Positions 9,838 through 19,646 of a stretch of DNA of 64,000 nucleotides are shown here, piece by piece; position 1 is the first letter of the stretch, and each line of letters opens with the position of its first letter. Source of the stretch: Massariosphaeria phaeospora (Eukaryota > Ascomycota > Dothideomycetes > Pleosporales); the NCBI GenBank assembly GCA_011032825.1, contig JAADJZ010000030.1:310001-374000 (forward strand), read 5' to 3'. The notes beneath the pieces are model-generated. The model saw nothing but the letters and a program-made list of their open reading frames with translations, was not told where the DNA came from and ran no database searches. A program made the translations under genes and the position numbers.

Positions 9838-11847
9838 TCACGCCAACAGCCCATCCCCCCTCGGCACATTCACATTCACACTAACATTCAAATCCCACTC
9901 CTCGTCCACGCCCGCCACCCTCCCCACCACACACCGCACCTTCTCCGCCGTCCGCGCATCCATGCCCCCGTGCTGCACATGCTCGCGGAAAACATGCTTC
10001 ATCAGCGTCTCCACCGTGCCGTACACGCCCGTCACGCTGCCTTCCACGCTGCACACCACGCACCCGTAGTTCACCGCGTCGTCCTTCTCACCACCACCAC
10101 CGCCGGTAATAAGCAGCGACGCGAGCTTGACGTGCGACTTCGCGAGGAAGGCCCACTTGTAGCGGATGCCGACGGCGGAGGTGTAGATGTTGGGATCTAC
10201 GACCGTCACCACGGCGTCTTTGTCTTTTTTGCCCTTGCGCGATGCGGATGTCGATGCGGATGCCGGCGCCGCCGCGCTGAACGTCTCGCCCGTGAAGTGG
10301 CAGTGCCGGCACGCCCAGATCTGGTGCGAGTTGTACAAGCCATCGGGCCGCGTCTGCGTCTCGAGGCCGCGCGCTAGGTCCTCGCGCATGGTCCAGGCGC
10401 CTTTGCAGAAGCCCCAGTAGTTGTTTTCTTTGCAGGGGCGGCCGTCCATCATTTTTTCGTGGGTGAGCGTCGTGGTGGTGGTGGTGGTGTGCAGTGGGGT
10501 CGGGTGGTGCAGCGGAGGAGGGGAGGTGAAGGCTGTGGTGGTTAGGAGGAAGGCGCTTGCGCCGCTGGAGGCCAGCATGGAGAGGCCGGGCGAGGGCGTC
10601 GTGTCGTGGCTGGGGGGTTTGCGCGTGGGGGCGGTGTTGATGCTGTTGCGGCGGGAGTGGTTGTTGCTGCCGCTGCCGCCGCCGGGCACAAGATGTACTA
10701 TTTGTTTCCCGCCGACGAAGGCCGGGTGGTCGTCCTTCATAGGCGGTGTAGGGGGACGGCTTTCCGTCGCGAACGGAGGAGGCGTGCGAGTAGGTGTGCG
10801 GAGTCCTTTCAGCGGAGGCGGCGTGCGGGTAGGCGTCCGGAGTCCCGCCAGCGGAGGGGGAGTTTGCGTTGGCGTGCGGGATCCCGAGAACGGCATCCAT
10901 GGGGGTGGTGTACCGGTTCGCGGTGGGGCGGCGAAGGGAGCAAAGGGGGGCGTGCCGAGCCGCTGAGGCGCGACGTATGGCGCGAAAGGGTGGGTGATGG
11001 AGCGCACTGGCGCAGCGAACGGTGGGGCGTACGCTGTGGCCGTCCTTGCGTGTCTCACGAACGGAGTCAGGTCCGGCGTGTGAGGCCGTGGTGGGCGTTG
11101 GGGCGTGGTATGCGATGAAGCCGCCTGCAGGGTCTGAGCGTGTTGGAAGGGCAGTCCGGGGAATTGGGACGCGGTAGAGTACCGGGGATCGTAGTCGAGG
11201 TCGAAGGTTGGGAAGGGCACTATGGAGGAGGAGTTTGAGTTTGATCTTGAGAGTTCGGGGACTGTGGCCTGGGATCCATGGGATGAGACGGAGTCGGTCC
11301 TGTACCATGACCGAGCATTGTCTACGGAATACGTCGAACTGGACGCCGACGTTGCCGACCACCTTGATTGCACTTGGAGACGGGGATCTCTTGCAGCAGC
11401 AACGTACTGACTGAACGTTTCCTGCTCGTGATGCTTGAACGCCGGGTATTCGGACGTCTCCCGGCTTTCATTCCCATCCGGCGTCGGCGGCAGATTCTTG
11501 AGCATCTGCAGCGCGTCGCGATTCAGACCCATCATGTCCCGCTTGTAGCTGTCCCCGCCGTTGAGTATAGCCAGCGTGTCTCTTGAAGCAGCATCGACCT
11601 TGTCGCCATTAGTGTGCAGCAGCCCCTGGTACGAACTAATCATCTCGTCGATGTCCTTCATGATGGTGGCTCGTTTTTCCTTGTCTTTCCCCTGGAGCAG
11701 GTGGTTGAGCGCTGGACTGAATGCAACGCTGTTCGTCGAGGCGACCTGTCGATGCCAGCTTGCAGTCGAATGGGTAGACGAGTCGCTATTTCTGCGCTTC
11801 ATCTCGGAATCGCTGGGCCGGGGCCGGTCCTTTTGCGCCGTCGACAT
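9838..11847 (-). CDS. Large disordered fungal protein with Cys/His-rich C-terminus
   Basis: A single open frame encodes 669 aa from ATG 11847. I do not recognise the family. Residues to about 160 are moderately structured (LNHLLQGKDKEKRATIMKDI is a likely helix). The middle is Ser/Pro/Thr-rich and contains short imperfect repeats built on TPTRTPPP and on FAAP/APFA units (about residues 280-370). The C-terminal third holds several Cys/His pairs: CKENNYWGFCKG, WACRHCHFTGE, YGCVVCSVEG and a final H-x5-H, suggesting a zinc-binding fold. The alternative-frame ORF of 424 aa (10088-11362) is a shadow created by the GC-rich repeats. Its length, uninterrupted frame and ordered C-terminus support a real gene. 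Confidence 0.7.
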   Translation of the reverse strand: MSTAQKDRPRPSDSEMKRRNSDSSTHSTASWHRQVASTNSVAFSPALNHLLQGKDKEKRATIMKDIDEMISSYQGLLHTNGDKVDAASRDTLAILNGGDSYKRDMMGLNRDALQMLKNLPPTPDGNESRETSEYPAFKHHEQETFSQYVAAARDPRLQVQSRWSATSASSSTYSVDNARSWYRTDSVSSHGSQATVPELSRSNSNSSSIVPFPTFDLDYDPRYSTASQFPGLPFQHAQTLQAASSHTTPQRPPRPHTPDLTPFVRHARTATAYAPPFAAPVRSITHPFAPYVAPQRLGTPPFAPFAAPPRTGTPPPWMPFSGSRTPTQTPPPLAGLRTPTRTPPPLKGLRTPTRTPPPFATESRPPTPPMKDDHPAFVGGKQIVHLVPGGGSGSNNHSRRNSINTAPTRKPPSHDTTPSPGLSMLASSGASAFLLTTTAFTSPPPLHHPTPLHTTTTTTTLTHEKMMDGRPCKENNYWGFCKGAWTMREDLARGLETQTRPDGLYNSHQIWACRHCHFTGETFSAAAPASASTSASRKGKKDKDAVVTVVDPNIYTSAVGIRYKWAFLAKSHVKLASLLITGGGGGEKDDAVNYGCVVCSVEGSVTGVYGTVETLMKHVFREHVQHGGMDARTAEKVRCVVGRVAGVDEEWDLNVSVNVNVPRGDGLLA

Positions 11848-14081
11848 TAAGATTATTCGAGTTTGAGAGTGCCACGACGGGCAGCCTGCGGACGATATAA
11901 ATTCGCCAGAAGAATTTTCGTAGTCCGAAGGTCTGGCACAGACGCGTCAGACGCTCTTGGTTGTCTTGTGCTGTCAGGCGCACCGACCAATGTCCGCAGC
12001 AGCAAGGGGTGTTTCAGCTCGGCCAGGGTTGCAACTCAAATGCTCTTTCTTTCGTATTCTTTGGGGTTATTCTGGGTTTAGAATATGTGTTTCGTCAAGG
12101 TTGTCCAGGCTGTTAACCACGATGCGGTGGTCAATGGCGAGTGCCAGACCTTACAGCTTCGCAGACCTTATACGAACGACCTCAGTATAGACAAGTCACC
12201 GCCTGCAAGTTCCATCCATACCGAAGCTATATGTGCTAGCCTGCCATCCTTCTAGGCGACGGACTTCGGAGGAGAACCCCGGGTGACCAGACCGTCGCCA
12301 ACGCTCAACATTCCTCCGACTTTTTTGGTCATCCGAGGCGTACCCCTGGCATATGTTACGAGAATCTCTCCTGTCTCAGACGAGTCTTGAAGCCGTTTCT
12401 CTTCGAGCTCTTGCACCTTTCGAGTCCGACTCCTGCAGCGGCGTGCTTCCATTGTAGATAAATTTACGGGTTCTGCACCATTGCGTGGAATGGGAGAACT
12501 ATACCAGCAACGGCGTTGGCGACCTGGCTGTGTGGTAGTTACAGTTAGCGTATGCCTGCAAATATACAATGCTGAAGTCTGCTCTGGTAGTTTATTGCCT
12601 GAAGACAGACACACGACGAACGTAAAGTTGAAGGTTTCGGGGAATGGGAGGCGCGAAGGATCGCACATATGCACCTCAACTCCGACGTTGGGATGATACC
12701 GTATTTGGTATATGAAGGCAATTTGCCACTCTCCGAACACAGCAATATTTCGGAGGATAGAGAGAGGCGTCGTCAGTGTACCATGTAGGAGAGGTGGAGC
12801 ATGTCGACAAAATAGTACAAGAGCCATAGGGGAAGAAAGGGTAGATGGACGACAGGAGCAATGACACAAAGATATCCAGTGAATAATGACACGCCGCACA
12901 TGTATTCAACCTCAATTGGCAGCGTGCCTACCTACCTACTCTAGACATTGCGTCGCCAGTTAGCTAGCTTTGAAGTCTGCAAACTGTCGACCACGCCGCA
13001 GACTACGCTCTGCATCTTCCGTCGTTGAACCACCTACAACTCGGACAGTAGGAACGTGATACAAGCAAGAAGGACGGGCGTGTCCAGTTCGATTGCCAAC
13101 CTCCAACCTTCACCTGGGCATCATCAGACGTGTTCGTCGCGCCAACGCGAACGAACGCAACCGACGCGCACTCCAGATCAGATCCGATCAGATCGGTTGG
13201 TCCATGCCGATAGCGTCGGGATGAAAAAATGACGGGAGGATGTTGGTGTTGGAATGGGCATGCGGGAGTGTGCGGCGGAACAGGCGATCAGATCTGATGG
13301 ACGGATGGCGCTAGGGGTTGGCATGCGGGGCGGGGTGGGTGGGTGTGTGGGGTTGGCTCTGCTCTCCAAGGTTGCACAACGACTTCTTCGCTGTTTGTAT
13401 ATCTTTATCGTGCGAGAATTGCATACAGTCTAGATGGGAAAGGACAACACGAGCTGCATCGTTCAGGCCTGTCGCGTGCGCGTGGTGATATGTGATATGA
13501 TTATCAATAACCGGTCCCTCATATACACAGACTCGCACCAAACCAATCTATAAGAATCCGTGACTGCAAAATGGTGGTATCTCCAGAACCAAACGGCTAA
13601 ATCCAATCCAATCCGAATCCAATCCAATTCCAGACTCTAGCTCTCCATGAGAATCCGAGCCGAGCCGCTTCGGTTGGAGATGCTCACTCGTACGCATACA
13701 AGAGAGAAGACAAAAGTGGGCTAGCCATCAGGCGGGTTGGAAACCTGAACCTGGAACCGCAAACGTATCAAGAAAGGCTGTTCGTTCGCCTCGCTACTCC
13801 GGCCCAAGACAAAAAAAGCATGGCTCCCTTGTCCACCCAACCAACACCCAACCAGAATCAGGAGACGTCCTAGTCCGCGCTTGTCGTAACGGAAACATCA
13901 TGGATAGATACAGTAAAGGAAAGCAAAAAAAAGACCTGCTAGGCCATTTCGGGGAACCTCTTCGCACACCCAGGGCGAGCCTTATGGTGAGGAGGGGAAC
14001 CATCAGGATATAATAGAAAACAAAAGAAAAAGAAAGTGAAGGAAACGGGATGGATATCCGGTCCAGGCCAGGCCGCTTCAT
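11848..14081. other. Long intergenic region, no firm gene
   Basis: This 2.2-kb stretch lies upstream of the 669-aa gene and downstream of the next minus-strand gene. Small ORFs are present; the longest is on the minus strand at 12252-12899. Its last 66 codons, from ATG 12452, look protein-like (a charged helix around RKVQELEEKRLQD), but no start, splice or family evidence is convincing. Short GATCAGATC-type and CCAATCCAAT-type repeats occur near 13170-13320 and 13590-13630. Confidence 0.5.
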
Positions 14082-16082
14082 TCATGCATTTACCAGCTGC
14101 ACCCTCTGACTCCTCCTGTTCTCCAACTCCACCAGACACGGCGTCAGCGACCTCTGCTCCCCCAGCCTCTCCCCAGCGCCCGTTGCCCGCTTCACCAGAA
14201 CCGGCCTCGACAGCAACTCCGGCCTCTTAGCTCTGGACACCGAGACGGAGCGGGCGACGCCAACGGTTGCTTGGGACGACGCGGCGCGCTCAAGTCGCGG
14301 TTTCATGCTACTCGTCCTAGTCGGTAGATTTGCCGACCGCGGGGCGGGCGATAGTAGCGCGGGGGAGAGTAGGCGTGCTTGAGAGTGCTTGAGTAGATCA
14401 GTGTGCGCGGGCGGGGCTAGTGGTGCCGAGGAAGGATGAGACGAGAGCGCCAGGGACTTGGTGATCTGGATGGGTTTGGGCATGATTTTCCGCTCGGGCT
14501 CGTGCGCGTCGGAGACTGCTAGTCCTACTATACTGGATATTTCCGAGCTGGAGTCATAGCTGGCACAGGGCGAGGGGGGAGACGCCAGAATTTGCGTCTG
14601 CGTCTTTCTCCGCTGGTCTGCGGCCCTCTCCGCAGGCTTTGGGGCATCCTGAGGCGCAGTCTTGATCATAGCATCTTGCGGCTCGTTCGTAAGTGGAAAG
14701 TTTTGCCGGCTTGGGGATTTGGCGGGTGCGGTCATCGACCGCTGCAACGGCTTGGATCGAATAGCTGGGCTTGGTCGAGGCGATGGCGCTCTCGAAGGAG
14801 TTGGAGCCGGGAATAAAGACAGCTGTACGGACGGAGAGCGCGGAAATGATGGAGATGTGGCTCTTCGCTGCGGTTTCAGGGTCCTGTTTCGAGACCCATC
14901 CTCCTCATGCTGTTTAATGCGTTAGCCCAATCCCCAACAATCGCTATATTTAGAAATGCCTACCTTTGCGGACAGCGTGTTGAGAGGTTTCAGCTTCTCA
15001 GAGTTGCCTTGCCGTCGCGCCAGAAGCGATGAAGAGCCAGCCGAGGAAGATTCGAGAAGACTGCCGAACATGACGCTGTACCTCTCTAGATGGACGTCGG
15101 GAATATCGACATCCAAAAGCGAAAGGCCGCCGCCTGTCCGTGGAGAGTTGACTTGAGAGTTTCCGGATACTACCACCTTGGGCACAGATGCAGAACTGAC
15201 TTCGCCACCCTTGGGTGCAGGTTTGGGACTCTCGGTAGAGCGCCACATAAACGATGACTTTCTGGTCGGACTGACTCCGGTTGTGAGAGCACGCGGTCTG
15301 GTCGCTATTGAGGGCTGAGCCTGGCCTTTTGGAACTCTGCGGGACTCCCTGATTTCAGGCTTAAAGGTCGGCGGGGACGCGGCCCTATAATCCCCTTCTA
15401 GTTGCGACAACGACTGCGAGTCCAGCGATTCGTCGTCATGATGGCTATCCGCACGCGCAGGTGATGCTGACTGGGCCAACTGATAAAATGATATCTTCTC
15501 TTGCTGTGGGTTCTTCTTGAACAGTGACTTCCACCGGCTGAGCTTAGGCTTTGGCAATTCGTGGTTGGTTCCTGTGGGTTGCGCGAGAGAGGGTTGAGAC
15601 CGGTTGCCAGATGAGATATGGGTGACAGTGCCAGTGGTCGGCAGTGTTGTATCCCAATGTGGTGTCATGGTAGGACTCCCGAGTGCGATGCCAATAATGC
15701 CTTCTTCTGGTTCTTCGTGGAAGTCCGCGGCGTAGAGAACAGTAGTACGATTGGAAGGTGAGGAGAATGGGAAAACGAAGGCCTGATCATCGGTCTCATT
15801 TGGCGCGGCGGGAGCCACTTTTTTGTGGAACATTCTACCGCGATCGGCCGGTCCATTGGAAGTCTTCGGTCGTTGCAACAAGTCGGGGGTTTCAAGTCTT
15901 ACCTCCGCTCTTAAGACTGGCGTAGGTGTAGCTGCCTTTAATCTTTCTAAATCAACTTGAGAATGAGTCGGCAGTGGCGTTGACCTGTCGGTGTCCCGTT
16001 GGTAGGCTTCCTTGGATTCCTTGGACTCCTTGTGGCCTCTGAGCATGCGCAGCGACCTCGATCTCCCTAGCATCCTGTCCAT
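14082..16082 (-). CDS. Disordered fungal protein of unknown function
   Basis: Two exons, 14964-16082 and 14082-14909, encode 648 aa. The 54-nt intron is phase 0 (AAAG|GTAGGC ... AACAG). The N-terminus is basic and serine-rich (MLGRSRSLRMLRGHKESK). A conserved-looking block, IPDVHLERYSVMFGSLLE followed by SSLLARRQ and LKPLNTLSAK, lies just before the splice site. Similar ERYSVMFG segments occur in uncharacterised proteins of other filamentous ascomycetes as I recall them, but I cannot attach a function. Basic Ser/Pro-rich stretches dominate exon 2. The basic, phosphosite-rich composition would fit a regulatory or cytoskeletal protein, which is only inference. Confidence 0.75.
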
Positions 16083-17124
16083 GACTACGGTTGGCGGTTT
16101 CAGGAATAGTAGTGAGTATCAAGATAGATTTGGTAATAAGGAGCGACAAGAAAAGGAGGAGCGTGCTGCTAAAAGGAATGGACGGCTCTCCAGAGAGCCA
16201 GGTGGTGCGCAACGGGGGCGAGAGCAGGTGTTGAGGGAGAAGATGAAGAAAACGACGGGAATTGCGCCAGCGTAAGTTTACACAAAGGAATAGCTCATAC
16301 TGGGCGTCAGGGACAGAGTGTTGGAGATTGGGGGTACGCAGCGCAACACGGCTAGAAAGGCAAGATCAGCCGCGGATTGGGCGAAACGACAGGTTGTGAC
16401 AACAGTATCCTTGCTGGGAGACGAGCAGTCGGTGATGGGTGTCTCAAAGTGTTCTGGCACGGTGCGGGTGGAACAGACACTAGGATGATCCTGTAGCAGA
16501 GGTGTGTGCACGCGCCCCCTAAGTTTCACGAACGCTCCCTAACCCGCAATTTCGCTGTCTGAATCCTGATGCCAACTGGCTCAACCAGCGACACACCACT
16601 GGCTGCACAACTTGAAATGAGCTCGACCTTGACGACGACACACCTGGCGCATAAACAAAGCATCGTGGCAGGATTGGATTACACGCACGCGCCCGTCTCC
16701 AAACATAAAGCACGGCTGAATCTCCCTCTGGCGGGCAGCTGGCTGCGCTCGCGTGATGATTGCACGACCACCGGAGATTAAGATAGAAACGCAGGGTGCC
16801 AGTGAGCGAGACTGCAGCCCTGCACATAGGCGTAGGGATGTCATACATACATAACATCAAGATTGCTGCATGCAGTTGTTGGGAGATCCCGCGCCGGAGA
16901 ATGCGTCGGATATTTTGTAGGCATAAGCGGCGGAACAATAAATCCATTGAAAAGAGTCGGGAATTTTCGTCGAGGTTAGGCGGCTATTTATCGCACGTCC
17001 AACGCCGACATCCTGCTCTTATGCGGCTGTGTATGCAGCTTTACTTCCGCATGCCTCTCCGAGTTGCGGCTGCATCGGATCTTCGAGAACCGTCGAACGG
17101 CGGGAAAGTGCGTTCCAACGATGC
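16083..17124. other. Intergenic, no gene seen
   Basis: This 1.04-kb gap lies between the start of the 648-aa gene and the end of the AFG2-like gene. Several ORFs below 145 codons overlap one another on both strands without recognisable content. Confidence 0.5.
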
Positions 17125-19468
17125 TCACTCTGCAGACAAAGACTTGCCCGGACGCCAGTTCTCGTACCGCACAGCCTCGTCCGCCATAGTGTGCGGGACG
17201 TGATTTTCCAACGCCCGTAAAAAGTGGCACATTTTTAGCTCAGGCGGGCTTTCCGGTGCTCGTGTGTAGTCGTCGAAGGCCATATCAACAACGGCAGAAC
17301 ACAGGCCCTTGATATCCGCCCCACTGCTTCCCGCAGTCTTCGAAGCGAGGTTGTTCAGATCAACATCGTGCGCAAGTGGGCTCCTCCGGGTTTGGATCTC
17401 GAAGATCTGCTTCCGTGCTTCCTCGTTGGGCAGGCCGATATGGATATGGGCGTCGAAGCGGCCTGTGCGAATAAGTGCCGAGTCAAGGATGTCGGGCCGG
17501 TTCGTCGCTCCGATAATGAAGACTTCCTTCAGAGCTTCGATTCCATCCAACTCGTTGAGCAGGGTAGCCACCACGTTTAAGCCGCTGTCTTGAGTCTTCT
17601 CGCGCGACTTGCCGATTGAGTCAATCTCGTCGAAGAAGATGATGCAGGGTTTCGCTGCGCGCGCACGGCGAAAGACATCTCGTATAGCGCGCTCAGATTC
17701 TCCGACGTACATCTTGATGAGCTCCGACCCTTTCACGGCTAGGAAATTCTGATTAAACTCGGTTGCCACGGCTTGAGCCGTGAGGGTCTTTGCGCAGCCA
17801 GGGGGGCCGTACAACAAAACACCCTTGCGGGACTGTGGCACTCCGATCTTAGCATCGAAATCAGGGTACTATGTCCTGTCAGTATAGACTCTCGGAATGT
17901 AGATCAAAGTAAGGTGATTACCTTCAATGGACGAATCATGATGTTTTCCAGGGCTTTCCGAACATGATCCAGCCCAGCTATGTCAGTCCATCTGACCTTT
18001 GGCACTTCTAGAATGCTATCCTGTAGAACTGTAGGTTGCACTTGGTCGATAACGGCATCGAAATCTTCTTGAGTAACGAAGTGGTCTGCCTCGAGCACGT
18101 CGCCTAGTGATCCCTTATTCAGAAATTCTAGAGAGTCGTAGACCATGTTTACTCGGTGGTCCCTAGCTAAGAGGCACAAATCGTAGATATCCCGTCCGAC
18201 GAATCCATGTGAACGTTCGGCCAATGAAGCAAAGTTCACTCCTGTGACATTTGAATCCGGTCCGATTATCTCTCGTAACACGTTTTCTCTTTGTTCCTTG
18301 TTGGGAGGGAAGACTTCAAACTTAAATCTAAACGTCGAAGCTGTCCGTAGACTTGTATCGATGTCGTAAACGCTTCGAGCAGCTGCCGCAACGACAACTT
18401 GGGTTCCAGCAAGCTTCTTCAATTCTGCCACCAAACAAACGACAAATTCAGCTTTTGCAAGAAATTTGTCCAGATTGTCCATAAGTATTAAACTGGGCTG
18501 GGTCTCGAGGGCGTCTTTGAAGATATCAGATACCGCTTTGATTTGACCTTTAGAGTTGAAAGCCAGCCACTCGGGATCCAGCCTATACACCTCCCGCCAA
18601 CCGCACTCGGACAGACGCTCAAGCAAAAGAGATTTTCCAGTCCCTTCGGGTCCGTGGATGAAATAGGTTGTAGGTCCAGTCAAATGTTGGCCCCTTTGGC
18701 CAAAGGCAGGACTCGTCAAGAAGGCAAGGCTCTTGTTAATTGTTCCGATGTGCTCTGTCAATCCACCAATACCATCGCCCTTGATTGAAAGTATCTTATC
18801 AGAGCGAAGTGACAGCGTCTTTGATATTTCATTACTAGGTGCTATGACATCAGTTTGAACGGGTTCAAAGTAGAGGGCACTACTAGTGCTTAGAGGCGGA
18901 TCAATATTTTCTATGGTCAACCGCAGTTTTGGGCCTTTTGAACGGTTCCCTGGTCCTCTTGGTTGTACATCGACCGTGCACCCTGGCACTATCAAATCGA
19001 GATTTTCTAGTAACGGTGAGTTAGACTGCGTTTTCAAAGCCGTGGGGATCGCCTCGCCATACCTAAAGCAGAGCGGACCCAAGAAAGAAGTTGTTCTTTT
19101 GAAGCGTTCTTGGTTACCTGACCTGGCGAGTCCGTAAAGCTGGTTTCGATAGACTTGATCGGCTTCCACATGGAATCATTGGCCTTTTCCAGCAGAACTG
19201 GATCATTTAAGGATAACGCATAGGTTTCGCGTAACAAATCTGTCACCTTTGCTATGGGCTTGTTCCCTGCGTTAGTTTGGCTAGCAAGCCACGCAAAAGC
19301 AAAGCCTTTCGGCCCAGTAGAAGTGCTCAGCCGGACGAGGTCTGCGTTAGACAGATTCAGATTTTTCAGCTCTTTGGCGGACAGGTGGATACGGAAGGCG
19401 CCCTCGAGTGCAGTGCTTGGTGTTGTCCGCTCCAACGGCCGTAGAGTGAAGGCGGTAGAGACGGTCAT
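17125..19468 (-). CDS. AFG2: AFG2/Drg1-type AAA ATPase (ribosome biogenesis) with degenerate D1
   Basis: Three exons, 19063-19468, 17922-19006 and 17125-17868, encode 744 aa, the usual length for this family. Introns are 56 and 53 nt. The N-terminal domain is followed by D1, with Walker A GPEGTGKS but a Walker B reading LILMDNLD, so the catalytic glutamate is replaced by Asn. The usual D1 arginine-finger segment is also not recognisable. D2 is complete: GPPGCAKT, IIFFDEIDSIG, the sensor GATNRPD, and RTGRFD. Afg2/Drg1 releases the shuttling factor Rlp24 from pre-60S particles in the cytoplasm. The GPPGCAKTLTA form of D2 Walker A favours AFG2 over CDC48 or PEX1/PEX6, though a degenerate D1 is also a peroxin feature. 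It is divergent from the zinc-finger gene, with a 178-bp gap. Confidence 0.82.
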
Positions 19469-19646
19469 AGCCAGTTTGACGCGGGTATGATTTATTAGTG
19501 GTTTCTCTGGCGGACGCTGGACGCGAAAAAGACCAAACAGATGCCAAGACTGACTAAGCGAGAGCTCCTGGAGTTTTTCGGCTGCAACTCGAAGTTTGCT
19601 TTATCGTCTGGTCTGATTCCTGCAATGTGACGGAGCAAAGCAATTG

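Noticed and set aside
10088..11362. 424-codon minus-strand ORF in another frame of the 669-aa gene
   Set aside because: It is Arg/His/Pro-rich shadow translation; the 669-codon frame has the normal composition and a well-placed ATG.
12252..12899. 215-codon minus-strand ORF, including a 66-codon part from ATG 12452
   Set aside because: No family match, no splice support and mixed composition; only the last third looks protein-like.
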